DNA of 64,000 bases from positions 350,297 through 414,296 of the forward strand of contig NZ_JAKWBE010000003.1 in assembly GCF_022513565.1 (NCBI RefSeq). The letters are read 5' to 3'. This DNA comes from Streptomyces gilvus (GTDB lineage: Bacteria; Actinomycetota; Actinomycetes; Streptomycetales; Streptomycetaceae). This document shows, piece by piece, positions 33,137-42,144 of the stretch; within the stretch, counting starts at the first letter, position 1; every line of letters starts with the position of its first letter. The position numbers and the translations under genes are program-made. The notes below the pieces were generated by a model. That model did not search any database. It saw nothing but the letters and a program-made list of their open reading frames with translations, and was not told the DNA's origin.

Positions 33137-33493
33137 GTTGCGACGATACGGTCCCGTCCCCACGCGGAACGTGGCGACGACACGGTCCCGGTCCCACGCG
33201 GCACGTCACGACGGCACGGTTCCGTCACCGCGCAGAGCGTCACGACGGAACGGTCCCGTCCCACCGGACCATGTCCGCCGCCCGCCCGGTACCCGCCTGC
33301 GCGAGATGCGTCACAACGAAACGGTAACGGCCCCACACTGGTCGTCACGACGATACGGTTGCGTCCCGACGGACTCCGTGACGACGAAACGGTTGCGTCC
33401 CGACGGAGTACGTGACGACGAAACGGTTGCGTTCCGACGCCGAAACGGCCTACGCTCACGTTGCGACGATACGGCCCCGTCCCGACGTAAGAA
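33137..33493. repeat. Array of about nine 34-bp repeats, each with an operator-like palindrome
   Basis: Units start at 33137, 33171, 33205, 33239, 33310, 33344, 33378, 33412 and 33460: mostly an exact 34-bp period, one gap of 71 (two units plus 3) and a final step of 48. The shared pattern is GTsACGACGAnACGGTnsCGTCCC. Bases 7-21 of each unit form a 7-1-7 near-palindrome, best seen as ACGAAACGGTTGCGT at 33384-33398, generally ACGnnAC-G-GTnnCGT. The array fills the whole tetR/exporter intergenic space. It has no unique spacers, so it is not CRISPR. Confidence 0.9.
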
Positions 33494-33504
33494 AACGTGA
33501 AGAG

Positions 33505-34506
33505 ATGCGTAAGGAAACGCCGGGCAACGTGACCGTGCCGGCCGACGGGCCGGACGCCGCACACCCCTCCCCCCGAGTGAAAGCAGCGGATGTGAGCCAG
33601 GTCCTCGACACACCGCCCCCGACGCCGGTCCCGGCCGACGACGACCTCGCGGCCCTCGCCGCCCGCCACGGCCTCTCGGTCAGCGGCGCCCGCCCCTCCC
33701 TGCCGGAGTACGTCCGGCAGCTGTGGGCCCGGCGCCACTTCATCGCCGCCTTCGCCACCGCCAAGCTCACCGCCCAGTACAGCGAGGCGAAGCTCGGCCA
33801 GATCTGGCAGGTGATGACCCCGCTGCTGAACGCGGCGGTCTACTACTTCATCTTCGGCGTGCTGCTGAACACCAAGCGCGGTGTGCCGGACTACATCCCG
33901 TTCCTGGTCACCGGCGTGTTCATCTGGACGTTCACGCAGAGCTCGATCATGGCGGGCACCCGCGCCATCTCCGGCAACCTCGGCCTGGTGCGGGCCCTGC
34001 ACTTCCCGCGGGCCGCGCTGCCGATCTCCTTCGCCCTGCAGCAGCTGCAGCAGTTGCTGTTCTCGATGGCCGCCCTGGTCGTCATCCTGCTCGGCTTCGG
34101 CGTTCCGGTCTCCTTCTCCTGGCTGCTCGCGATCCCGGCCCTGGTGCTGCAGTTCACCTTCAACACCGGCGTCGCGCTGATCATGGCGCGGATGGGCGCC
34201 AAGACCCCCGACATCGCCCAGCTGATGCCGTTCGTGCTGCGCACCTGGATGTACGTCTCCGGCGTGATGTGGAGCATCACCCGGCTGACCAAGGGCGACC
34301 ACCTGCCCCACTGGGTGACGCTCGCGCTGGAGACCAACCCGGCGGCCGTCTACATCGACCTCATGCGCTTCGCGCTGATCGACAGCTTCCACGCCAAGCA
34401 GTTGCCCCCGCACGTGTGGGCGGCGGCCACCGGCTGGGCCCTGCTCGCCGGCGTGGCCGGCTTCGTCTACTTCTGGAAGGCTGAGGAGATGTACGGCCGT
34501 GGCTGA
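33505..34506 (+). CDS. ABC-2 type polysaccharide/teichoic-acid export permease (TagG/Wzm-like)
   Basis: The membrane half of a two-component exporter that moves lipid-linked glycopolymers across the membrane. The 333-residue product has a cytoplasmic N-terminal region of about 90 residues, the conserved amphipathic segment 'LWARRHFIAAFATAKLTAQYSEAKLGQIWQVMTPLLNAAVYYFIFGVLL', and six hydrophobic helices including 'IPFLVTGVFIWTFTQSSIMAGTRAISGNLGLVRALHFPRAALP'. Both are typical of TagG/Wzm/RfbA-type permeases. ATG 33505 is taken; its ribosome-binding site (GAAGAG) is poor, and GTG codons at 33577 or 33592 are possible. The gene overlaps the ATPase gene by 8 bp. Its upstream region is entirely the 34-bp repeat array. 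Confidence 0.9.
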   Translation: MRKETPGNVTVPADGPDAAHPSPRVKAADVSQVLDTPPPTPVPADDDLAALAARHGLSVSGARPSLPEYVRQLWARRHFIAAFATAKLTAQYSEAKLGQIWQVMTPLLNAAVYYFIFGVLLNTKRGVPDYIPFLVTGVFIWTFTQSSIMAGTRAISGNLGLVRALHFPRAALPISFALQQLQQLLFSMAALVVILLGFGVPVSFSWLLAIPALVLQFTFNTGVALIMARMGAKTPDIAQLMPFVLRTWMYVSGVMWSITRLTKGDHLPHWVTLALETNPAAVYIDLMRFALIDSFHAKQLPPHVWAAATGWALLAGVAGFVYFWKAEEMYGRG

Positions 34507-35305
34507 GTACACCGACGAGCGCGTCCCCACCGTCGTCTGCGACGGCGTCGACATCATCTACCGGGTCAACGGCACCGGCGCCGGCCGGGGCTCCGCGACC
34601 GCCGCCCTCAACCGCATGCTGCGCCGTCAGCAGACCGAGAAGGCGGCCGGCGTGCGCACGGTGCACGCCGTGAAGAACGTGTCCTTCGTCGCGTACAAGG
34701 GCGAGGCCGTCGGCCTGATCGGCACCAACGGCTCCGGCAAGTCGACCCTGCTGAAGGCGGTCGCCGGCCTGCTGCCGGTGGAGAACGGCCACATCTACAC
34801 CGACGGCCAGCCCTCCCTGCTCGGCGTCAACGCCGCCCTGATGGGCGACCTGACCGGCGAGAAGAACGTCTACCTCGGCGGCCTCGCGATGGGCATGTCC
34901 CGCGAGGAGGTCAAGGAGCGCTACCAGGACATCGTCGAGTTCTCCGGCATCAACGAGAAGGGCGACTTCATCACCCTGCCGATGCGCACCTACTCCTCCG
35001 GCATGGGCGCCCGACTGCGCTTCTCCATCGCCGCCGCCAAGGACCACGACGTCCTCCTCATCGACGAGGCGCTGGCCACCGGCGACCGCTCCTTCCAGAA
35101 GCGCTCCGAGGAACGCATCCGCGAACTGCGCCAGCAGGCGGGCACGGTGTTCCTGGTCAGCCACAACAACAAGTCCATCCGCGACACCTGCGAGCGGGTG
35201 CTGTGGCTGGAGCGCGGCGAGCTGCGCATGGACGGACCGACGGAAGAGGTCATGGAGGCCTACGAGGAGTTCACCGGCGGGGCGGACAAGCCGAAGGCCG
35301 CCTGA
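34499..35305 (+). CDS. ABC exporter ATPase (TagH/Wzt-like)
   Basis: The ATPase partner of the preceding permease, 268 residues. Walker A is GTNGSGKST (75-83), the signature is the TagH/Wzt form 'YSSGMGARLRFSIA', Walker B is 'DVLLIDEALATGD', and the switch histidine is in 'LVSHN'. The N-terminal extension 'VDIIYRVNGTGAG..TAALNRMLRR' is typical of TagH-class ATPases that lack a large C-terminal carbohydrate-binding domain. The GTG start overlaps the permease stop, so the pair is coupled. It probably exports the polymer made by the GT2-TagF enzymes at 18.7-25.5 kb. A strong bidirectional terminator follows. Confidence 0.93.
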   Translation: MAEYTDERVPTVVCDGVDIIYRVNGTGAGRGSATAALNRMLRRQQTEKAAGVRTVHAVKNVSFVAYKGEAVGLIGTNGSGKSTLLKAVAGLLPVENGHIYTDGQPSLLGVNAALMGDLTGEKNVYLGGLAMGMSREEVKERYQDIVEFSGINEKGDFITLPMRTYSSGMGARLRFSIAAAKDHDVLLIDEALATGDRSFQKRSEERIRELRQQAGTVFLVSHNNKSIRDTCERVLWLERGELRMDGPTEEVMEAYEEFTGGADKPKAA

Positions 35306-35320
35306 ACACCGCCGAACACG

Positions 35321-35363
35321 AGCGAGGGCGCCCCGGGCCGGTCAGGCTCGGGGCGCCCTCGCT
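35321..35363. terminator. Bidirectional terminator between exporter operon and gdhB
   Basis: A perfect 15-bp stem, AGCGAGGGCGCCCCG (35321-35335) and CGGGGCGCCCTCGCT (35349-35363), with a 13-nt loop and TT after it. It lies between convergent genes. Confidence 0.9.
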
Positions 35364-35400
35364 TTCGTGTCCGCGATGAATGCGTACCCGCCGGTACCCG

Positions 35401-38400
35401 CTACGAGTGCGTGCGCAGCAGGGTGCGCATCGTGCGCATCGCCACCGACAGGTTGGCGAGGTCGAACGTCTCCGAGCCCTGGATCTCCTCCAGGGTCGTG
35501 CGCGCCCGGCCGAGGATCGCCGCGTTCTTCTCCTGCCAGGTCTTGAAGCGCTGTTCGGGCGTCGAGGTGCCGTTGCCCACCGCCAGCACGTCCGCGGTCA
35601 GTGCCGCGTGGGCCGCGTAGAGGTCCTCGCGGATGGAGGCGCGGGCCATGGACTGCCAGCGGTCGGCGCGGGGCAGCTCGATGATGCGGTCCATGAGCTG
35701 GGTGATGTGCAGCCGGTCGGCGAGGTCGTAGTAGACCTCGGCGACGTCCAGCGGCTCCTTGCCCATGCGGTCGGCGACCGAGACGATGTCGAGCGCCGGG
35801 AAGGCGGAGGAGAACCCGGCCACGCGCGTGGCGAGTTCGTCCGGGACGCCGGCGCCGGTCAGCTCGTCGTAGATCTGCTGCCACCACTCGAGGTCCGCGC
35901 CGCGCAGCAGCTTCGGCAGCTGCAGCCAGACCTGCTCGACGCGCTCGGAGAAGAAGTCGACGGTCTCGGCGAGCTGCACCGGCTGCGGCCGGTTGTTGAG
36001 CAGCCACCGCGTGCCGCGCTCGACCAGGCGCCGCGAGTGCAGCCGGATCCGGGTCTGCACGGCGGCCTCGACCTGGTTGTCCAGGGCCTCCACCGCGTCC
36101 CACACGGGCGCCGAGCGGAAGATCGCGCGGGCCACGGTCTGCGCCCGGACGATCTCCTCCAGCGACGCCCCGGTCTCCTCGCGCAGCCGGTGCAGATACG
36201 TCGTACCGCCCGTGTTGACCGTGTCGTTGACCAGGACGGTCGTGACGATCTCCCGGCGCAGCGGGTGGTTGTCCATGTACTGCGGGAACTGCTCGCGCAG
36301 CGCCGTCGGGAAGTAGGCGTGCAGCAGACCGCGCAGGTGGGTGTCGTCGGGGAGGGTGGTGTGCAGCAGCTCGTCGGCGACCGTGATCTTCGTGTACGCC
36401 AGCAGGACGGCCGTCTCCGGACCGGTCAGGCCCTGGCCCTGGCCCAGCCGCTCGCGGATCTGGCGGTCGGTGGGCAGGAACTCCAGCGCCCGGTCGAGGT
36501 GGCCCTCGCGCACCAGGTGCCGCATGAAGCGCTGCTGGGCGTGGAGCATGTCCTTGGACTGGGCGAGCGCGTTGGCGATCGCGGTGTTCTGCGCGTAGTT
36601 GTTGCGCAGGACCAGCGCGCCGACCTCGTCGGTCATCTCCGCGAGCAGCTTGTTGCGCTGCTTGACGGTCATGTCACCGTCCGCGACCAGGCCGTTGAGC
36701 AGGATCTTGATGTTCACCTCGTGGTCGGAGGTGTCCACGCCCGCGCTGTTGTCGATGGCATCGGTGTTGATCTTGCCGCCGTGCAGCGCGAACTCGATCC
36801 GGCCGAGCTGGGTCAGGCCCAGGTTGCCGCCCTCGCCGACGACCCGGACGCGCAGGTCGGCGCCGTCGACGCGGATCGGGTCGTTGGCCTTGTCGCCGAC
36901 GTCGGCGTGCGACTCGGTGCTGGCCTTCACATAGGTGCCGATGCCGCCGTTCCACAGCAGGTCCACCGGCGCCCGCAGGATCGCCTTCATCAGGTCCGCC
37001 GGCGTCATCTTGGCGATCTTGTCCTCGATGCCGAGGGCCTCGCGGATGTGCGCGTTCAGCGGGATCGCCTTGGCGGTACGGGGGAACACCCCGCCGCCCG
37101 CCGAGATGAGCTCGGTGTTGTAGTCCGCCCAGCTGGAACGGGGCAGCTCGAAGATGCGGCGGCGCTCGGCGTAGGAGGTGGCCGCGTCCGGGTGGGGGTC
37201 GATGAAGATGTGCCGGTGGTCGAAGGCGGCGACCAGGCGGATGTGCTCGCTCAGCAGCATGCCGTTGCCGAACACGTCACCCGACATGTCGCCGATGCCG
37301 ACGACCGTGAAGTCCTCGCTCTGCGTGTCCACGCCCAGCTCGCGGAAGTGCCGCTTGACGGACTCCCAGGCGCCGCGCGCGGTGATGCCCATGCCCTTGT
37401 GGTCGTAGCCCGCGCTGCCGCCGGAGGCGAAGGCGTCACCGAGCCAGAAGTTGTACGACTCGGCGACCTCGTTGGCGATGTCCGAGAAGGTCGCGGTGCC
37501 CTTGTCGGCGGCGACGACCAGATAGGTGTCGTCCTCGTCGTGCCGGACGACGTCCTGCGGGGGCACGACCTCGCCCGCGACCATGTTGTCGGTGATGTCG
37601 AGCAGCGCCGAGATGAACGTCTTGTAGCTGGCGATGCCCTCGGCCAGCCACGCGTCCCGGTCCGCCGCCGGGTCCGGGAGCTGCTTGGCGACGAAGCCGC
37701 CCTTGGCGCCCACCGGCACGATGACGGTGTTCTTCACCATCTGCGCCTTCACCAGGCCGAGGATCTCGGTACGGAAGTCCTCACGCCGGTCGGACCAGCG
37801 CAGGCCACCGCGCGCGACCTTGCCGAAGCGCAGGTGCACGCCCTCCACGCGCGGGGAGTACACCCAGATCTCGAACGCCGGGCGCGGCGCGGGCAGGTCG
37901 GGGATCGCCTGCGGGTCGAACTTCATGGAGACGTAGTCGTGCGGCCTGCCGCCCGCGGCCTCCTGGAAGAAGTTCGTGCGCAGGGTCGCCTTGATGACGG
38001 TCAGGAACGACCGGAGGATGCGGTCCTCGTCGAGGCTCGCCACCTGGTCGAGGGCCGCGTCGACCTCTTCGAGGAGGGCGTCGACGATCTCGCGGCCCGC
38101 GCGCTGGCGGTCCGGCGACATCCGCGCCTCGAACAGGGAGACCAGCAGCCGCGTGGTGTGGACGTTGTTGCGGAGGGTGTCCTCCATGTAGTCCTGCGAG
38201 AAGGTGGAGCCCGCCTGCCGCAGGTACTTGGCGTACGCGCGCAGCACCATCGCCTGCCGCCAGGTCAGCCCGGCGCTCAGCACGAGGGAGTTGAAGCCGT
38301 CGTTCTCCGCCTTGCCGGTCCAGGTGGCGGCGAAGGCCTCCTGGAAGCGCTCACGGCCGTCGTCGCCGTAGTCGCCGCCGGTCTTCGAGGTGGGCATGCG

Positions 38401-40356
38401 CAGCCCGAAGTCGTAGATCCAGGCGATGGAACGGTCCGCGCACCGCAGCTCGTACGGCCGCTCGTCCGTGACCTCGACGCCGAGCCGGCTGAGGACCGGC
38501 AGCACCGCGGAGAGGGAGACCGCGTCGCCCTTGCGGTAGATCTTGAAGCGGCGCTCCTCGGGGGAGGCGCCCACCGGCTCGTAGAGGCTGAGGGAGAAGT
38601 CCTTGCCGTCCTGCTGCTGGGTCTCGCTGAGCTGTTCCAGGTGGACGAGGTCGGCGACCGCGGCACGCGGCGTGTGGTCGGCCTTGTAGCCCTCGGCGAA
38701 GGCGTTGTTGTAGCGGCGCAGCAGCTCGGCGGTCCGCTCCTCGCCGAGTTCGGCGTTCAGCGCCTCGGCGAAGGCGTCGGCCCAGGAGCGGGCGGCCTCC
38801 ACCAGACGCGCCTCGATGCGCTCCTTGTCGGCGTCGGACAGCTCGGGCAGCTCGGTGCCCTGCGGGACGCGGACCACGAAGTGCAGCCGGGACAGGATCG
38901 ACTCGGTGTTCCAGGCCGTGAAGTCGACGCTGATACCGCCCAGTTCCTCCTTGAGGATGTCGATGATCCTCAGGCGGACGCCCGTCGTGTAGCGGTCGCG
39001 GGGCAGGTAGACGAGGGCGGAGTAGTAGCGGCCGTACTCGTCCTGGCGCAGGTAGAGCCTCAGGCGCCGGCGCTCCTGCAGGTACAGGACGGAGGTGGCG
39101 ATGGACTCCAGCTCGTCGGCCGGGGTCTGGAAGAGCTCGTCGCGCGGGTAGGTCTCCAGGATCTGCAGCAGGTCACGCCCGTCATGGCTGTTGGGCGAGA
39201 AGCCGGCGCGCTCCAGGACCTCGTCCACCTTGCGGCGGATGACCGGAACCCGGCGCACCGATTCGGTGTACGCGGCGGAGGAGAACAGCCCCAGGAAGCG
39301 GCGCTCGCCGATCACGTTGCCGTCCGCGTCGAACTTCTTGACGCCGATGTAGTCCAGGTACGACGGCCGGTGCACGGTGGCACGGCTGTTGGCCTTGGTC
39401 AGCACCAGCAGGTTGTGCTCGCGCGCCTTGGCCCGGGCGTCGGCGGGCAGCCGCTCGAAGGACGGGGAGACCGGGTGGCCCTCCTCGCCGGCGTGGTGCG
39501 GGTCGGATCGCAGTATGCCGAGGCCGGTGCCGGGGACGGCGGCCAGGGTGTCGTCGTCGCGCAGCTGGTACTCGCGGTAGCCGAGGAAGGTGAAGTGGTC
39601 GGCCGCCAGCCAGCGCAACAGCTCGCGGGCCTCCTCGATCTCCAGGTCGCGCAGATCGGGGGCGACCGGCTCCTTGGGCAGCTCGTCGGCCATGCGCAGC
39701 GCCGCGTCGCGCATCTTGTCCCAGTCCTCGACGGCCTCGCGGACGTCGGACAGCACCCGCAGCAGGTCGACGGTGATCTGCTTCAGGTCGCCGCGGTCGG
39801 TCTCGCGGTCGGTCTCGACGTGGATCCAGGACTCGAGGTGCGCGTCGTGCGGCAGGTCGCCGCCCGCGTGCGCGGGCAGCACCTCGATGAGCTTGCCGGT
39901 GAGGTCGCGGCGGACCACGATCTGCGGGTGGATCACGACGTGGATGCCGCGTCCCTGCCGGGTGAGCTCGTTGGTCACGGAGTCGACTAGGAAGGGCATG
40001 TCGTCGGTGACGACCTCGACCACGGAGTGGCTGCACGTCCAGCCGTTCTCCTCCACGGTCGGGGTGTGCACCCGCACGCTGGCCGTGCCCTGAGGGCGGT
40101 TCTCGGCCAGTCGGTAGTGCGAGAGCGCGGCTCCGAAGACGTCGACCGGGTCGCGGCCGGTGAGGTCCTCCGGGGCGGTGTGCAGGTAGTAGCGCTGGAG
40201 GAACGCGAGCACGGACTCCTGGTCCGGGGTCTCCGGGGTGTCGGGTGTGCCCTCGTCCGCCGTCCCGGTCGGTAGGCCCCCGACCGGGCTGTTCTCAGCT
40301 ACCCGAGCGGCCCTCTCCAGCAGCTCGGCCTTGGCTTCGTCCAGCTTGGTCTGCAT
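35401..40356 (-). CDS. gdhB: NAD-specific glutamate dehydrogenase, large L_180 class
   Basis: Catalyses NAD-dependent oxidative deamination of glutamate to 2-oxoglutarate, mainly catabolic. At 1651 residues it has the size of the S. clavuligerus enzyme that founded the roughly 180-kDa GDH class. A long N-terminal regulatory part (ACT-like segments, to about residue 700) precedes the catalytic core. The core has 'VARGGLRWSDRREDFRTEILGLVKAQMVKNTVIVPVGAKGGFV' (substrate lysines), 'DVVRHDEDDTYLVVAADKGTATFSDIAN' and 'GIGDMSGDVFGNGML', then 'ELISAGGGVFPRTAKAIPL'. A helical C-terminal domain follows. The ATG has GAGGA six bases upstream. It is transcribed alone and ends at the terminator shared with the exporter operon. 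The reading frame is intact throughout. Confidence 0.97.
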   Translation of the reverse strand: MQTKLDEAKAELLERAARVAENSPVGGLPTGTADEGTPDTPETPDQESVLAFLQRYYLHTAPEDLTGRDPVDVFGAALSHYRLAENRPQGTASVRVHTPTVEENGWTCSHSVVEVVTDDMPFLVDSVTNELTRQGRGIHVVIHPQIVVRRDLTGKLIEVLPAHAGGDLPHDAHLESWIHVETDRETDRGDLKQITVDLLRVLSDVREAVEDWDKMRDAALRMADELPKEPVAPDLRDLEIEEARELLRWLAADHFTFLGYREYQLRDDDTLAAVPGTGLGILRSDPHHAGEEGHPVSPSFERLPADARAKAREHNLLVLTKANSRATVHRPSYLDYIGVKKFDADGNVIGERRFLGLFSSAAYTESVRRVPVIRRKVDEVLERAGFSPNSHDGRDLLQILETYPRDELFQTPADELESIATSVLYLQERRRLRLYLRQDEYGRYYSALVYLPRDRYTTGVRLRIIDILKEELGGISVDFTAWNTESILSRLHFVVRVPQGTELPELSDADKERIEARLVEAARSWADAFAEALNAELGEERTAELLRRYNNAFAEGYKADHTPRAAVADLVHLEQLSETQQQDGKDFSLSLYEPVGASPEERRFKIYRKGDAVSLSAVLPVLSRLGVEVTDERPYELRCADRSIAWIYDFGLRMPTSKTGGDYGDDGRERFQEAFAATWTGKAENDGFNSLVLSAGLTWRQAMVLRAYAKYLRQAGSTFSQDYMEDTLRNNVHTTRLLVSLFEARMSPDRQRAGREIVDALLEEVDAALDQVASLDEDRILRSFLTVIKATLRTNFFQEAAGGRPHDYVSMKFDPQAIPDLPAPRPAFEIWVYSPRVEGVHLRFGKVARGGLRWSDRREDFRTEILGLVKAQMVKNTVIVPVGAKGGFVAKQLPDPAADRDAWLAEGIASYKTFISALLDITDNMVAGEVVPPQDVVRHDEDDTYLVVAADKGTATFSDIANEVAESYNFWLGDAFASGGSAGYDHKGMGITARGAWESVKRHFRELGVDTQSEDFTVVGIGDMSGDVFGNGMLLSEHIRLVAAFDHRHIFIDPHPDAATSYAERRRIFELPRSSWADYNTELISAGGGVFPRTAKAIPLNAHIREALGIEDKIAKMTPADLMKAILRAPVDLLWNGGIGTYVKASTESHADVGDKANDPIRVDGADLRVRVVGEGGNLGLTQLGRIEFALHGGKINTDAIDNSAGVDTSDHEVNIKILLNGLVADGDMTVKQRNKLLAEMTDEVGALVLRNNYAQNTAIANALAQSKDMLHAQQRFMRHLVREGHLDRALEFLPTDRQIRERLGQGQGLTGPETAVLLAYTKITVADELLHTTLPDDTHLRGLLHAYFPTALREQFPQYMDNHPLRREIVTTVLVNDTVNTGGTTYLHRLREETGASLEEIVRAQTVARAIFRSAPVWDAVEALDNQVEAAVQTRIRLHSRRLVERGTRWLLNNRPQPVQLAETVDFFSERVEQVWLQLPKLLRGADLEWWQQIYDELTGAGVPDELATRVAGFSSAFPALDIVSVADRMGKEPLDVAEVYYDLADRLHITQLMDRIIELPRADRWQSMARASIREDLYAAHAALTADVLAVGNGTSTPEQRFKTWQEKNAAILGRARTTLEEIQGSETFDLANLSVAMRTMRTLLRTHS

Positions 40357-40840
40357 TGTCCTCTGGCTCCTGTCGCGCGCCGTTGCGTGACGTAGAAGGA
40401 AGTACGGTCTCTTCCCCAGCGGCTCGACGCCACGGCCCGGGTTCTCCGGTCTGCTCCGACGCTATGCCGCAGGGTGAGATGAGCGGGGGGTTATCAGCCA
40501 TTCTCGACGCGCCCACGGGATGTGACATCGCTCTCCGCGACGCCGGTTTCCGGGGTGTGTACGGCCTCCTGGGGGCCCGTGCGGCCCCGTCCCGCCCGCG
40601 AGGACCAGCGACCGCCGCCCGGTCACGGAGATGTTCCGTGCTCTCCGGGCGCAGGGCAGGGGCAGCAGTGCCCCCGCGAGCTATCGCGCTGATCACGCCA
40701 CCAAGGCTATCGCTCCTGACAGGGGCCACGTCATGAGCCGTATGTGTACAAAACCAGGGGTGGAAGTTTGACATTCTGCACAGCGACCAACCTCCGCGCG
40801 CCCCCTTGGCAAGCGCGCCCGGCGGAGGCACGTTGCCGAC
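40357..40840. other. Intergenic region between gdhB and the DJ-1-like gene
   Basis: About 480 bp upstream of both divergent genes, holding no credible coding region. It must contain the gdhB promoter, which I cannot place. Near the right end a less G/C-rich patch (40735-40785) includes TTGACA at 40768-40773, a possible -35 for the DJ-1-like gene without a convincing -10. A 12-codon frame at 40734-40772 has no ribosome-binding site and was not called. Confidence 0.5.
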
Positions 40841-41407
40841 ATGACAGCCAAAATCCTCATCGTCACCGGCGACGCGGCGGAGTCCCTGGAGGTCCTCTAC
40901 CCCTACCAGCGGCTGCGCGAGGAGGGCTACGAGGTCCATGTCGCCGCTCCTTCCCGCAAGACACTGCGCTTCGTCGTCCACGACTTCGAACCCGGCTTCG
41001 ACACCTACACCGAGAAGCCCGGCTACACCTGGCCCGCCGACCTCGCCTTCGCCGACGTCGAACCGGGCCAGTACGCCGCCCTCGTCATCCCCGGCGGCCG
41101 GGCCCCCGAGTACCTGCGCAACGACCCCGAGCTGCGCAAGATCCTCAAGTCCTTCTTCGACGCCGACAAACCGGTCGCCCAGATCTGCCACGGTCCCCTC
41201 CTCACCGCCTCCATCGACAGCCTGCGCGGCCGCCGGGTCACGGCGTATCCCGCGCTGGAGCCCGACATGCAGGCCGCCGGAGCGACCTTCCAGGACACCG
41301 AGGCGGTCGTCGACGGCACCCTGGTCTCGTCCCGGGCGTGGCCGGACCATCCGGCATGGATGCGGGAGTTCCTCACGGTGCTGCGGGCCAAGGCGCCGGT
41401 GACGTAG
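40841..41407 (+). CDS. DJ-1/PfpI family protein
   Basis: A 188-residue cytoplasmic protein of the class I glutamine-amidotransferase-like fold. The nucleophile Cys116 sits in 'AQICHGPLL' with His117 next to it, and the helper acidic residue is in 'ESLEVLYPYQRL' near residue 17. 'ALVIPGGRAPEYLRNDPELRKIL' is the characteristic PfpI segment. Members act as intracellular proteases, glyoxalase III-type deglycases or stress proteins. Sequence alone does not decide among them, but the residues needed for activity are present. It stands alone between gdhB (divergent) and a HAD gene (convergent, 27 bp apart). Confidence 0.9.
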   Translation: MTAKILIVTGDAAESLEVLYPYQRLREEGYEVHVAAPSRKTLRFVVHDFEPGFDTYTEKPGYTWPADLAFADVEPGQYAALVIPGGRAPEYLRNDPELRKILKSFFDADKPVAQICHGPLLTASIDSLRGRRVTAYPALEPDMQAAGATFQDTEAVVDGTLVSSRAWPDHPAWMREFLTVLRAKAPVT

Positions 41408-41434
41408 GTGCCGGTCACGTAGCCGGCCGGGCGC

Positions 41435-42100
41435 TCACGCGGCGAGGCGCTCGGCCTCCATGACCGCCTCCGCCAGCGTGTCCACCACCGGCACGCCGGC
41501 CTCCTCCAGGCTGGCGCGGCTGTGCGACCCCCCGGTGTACAGCACGGCCCGGGCTCCCACGTGCCGTGCGGCCACCGCGTCGTCGGCGGCGTCCCCGATG
41601 ACGACCGTCCGGGCCGGATCCACCGTGGCGAGCGAGGCGAGGTGGCGCACCATGTGCTCCGCCTTGCTCCCCCCGGAGGGTCCGGTGCGGCCGTCGACGC
41701 GTATGAAGTGCGCCTCGATCCCGAAGCCCCGCACCAGCGGCACGAGGTCCTCGTGTCCGTACATGCTGAGGATCGACTGGCTGCGTCCCGCCGACCGCCA
41801 TCCGGCGAGCAGCTCCGTCGCCCCCTCGGTCAGCGCGCACCGGCCGCGGTGCTCGCTGTAGTACCGGTGGAAGGTCAGGTCCATGAGCTCCCACTCGGCG
41901 TCCGTCGGCAGCCGCCCGAGCAGCCGCTCGTAGAACTTCGGCACCGGGACGCAGTACAGCGTCCGGTACTGCTCGATCGTGATCGGCGCCAGCCCCAGCT
42001 CGGCGAACGCCGCGTTCGTCGCCCCGATGATCGCGTCGTTGTCGTGGAACAGCGTCCCGTTCCAGTCCCACACGATGTGCGCCCCTGCGTTCTTCCCCAT
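41435..42100 (-). CDS. HAD-superfamily phosphatase
   Basis: A 221-residue hydrolase of the phosphoglycolate-phosphatase-like HAD group. Motif I is 'VWDWNGTLFHDN', unusual in having Trp between the two Asp residues but keeping both. Motif II is the Ser in 'SQSILSMYG', motif III the Lys in 'GGSKAEHM', and motif IV 'VVIGDAADDAVAARHVGARAVLYTGG'. The helical cap lies at about 20-95. I start at ATG 42100 (MGKNAGAHIVWDWNGT), which is preceded by TACGTT at the right distance for a leaderless transcript and has no Shine-Dalgarno. Its upstream region is the 23-24 bp repeat array. The substrate is unknown. Confidence 0.88.
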   Translation of the reverse strand: MGKNAGAHIVWDWNGTLFHDNDAIIGATNAAFAELGLAPITIEQYRTLYCVPVPKFYERLLGRLPTDAEWELMDLTFHRYYSEHRGRCALTEGATELLAGWRSAGRSQSILSMYGHEDLVPLVRGFGIEAHFIRVDGRTGPSGGSKAEHMVRHLASLATVDPARTVVIGDAADDAVAARHVGARAVLYTGGSHSRASLEEAGVPVVDTLAEAVMEAERLAA

Positions 42101-42106
42101 GCCCAA

Positions 42107-42112
42107 AACGTA
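42107..42112 (-). promoter_or_regulatory. Possible -10 element for leaderless HAD transcript
   Basis: On the minus strand TACGTT ends 6 bp before the ATG at 42100, with TTGATT about 15 bp upstream of it as a weak -35. Transcription would start at or next to the A of the start codon. Confidence 0.4.
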
Positions 42113-42144
42113 CCCGCCGCCTCTGACAATCAAGAGAACGGCGG

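Noticed and set aside
33137..33493. Possible CRISPR array
   Set aside because: The repeats are contiguous and degenerate, with no unique spacers and no cas genes in the window.
35380..39990. A 1536-codon plus-strand open frame opposite gdhB
   Set aside because: It is the mirror of a real, highly G/C-biased gene; its product is low-complexity Val/Leu/Arg/Gln/Asp sequence without a ribosome-binding site or known domain.
40734..40772. Twelve-codon frame MSRMCTKPGVEV upstream of the DJ-1-like gene as a leader peptide
   Set aside because: No ribosome-binding site, no attenuator hairpin, and no regulatory codon run.
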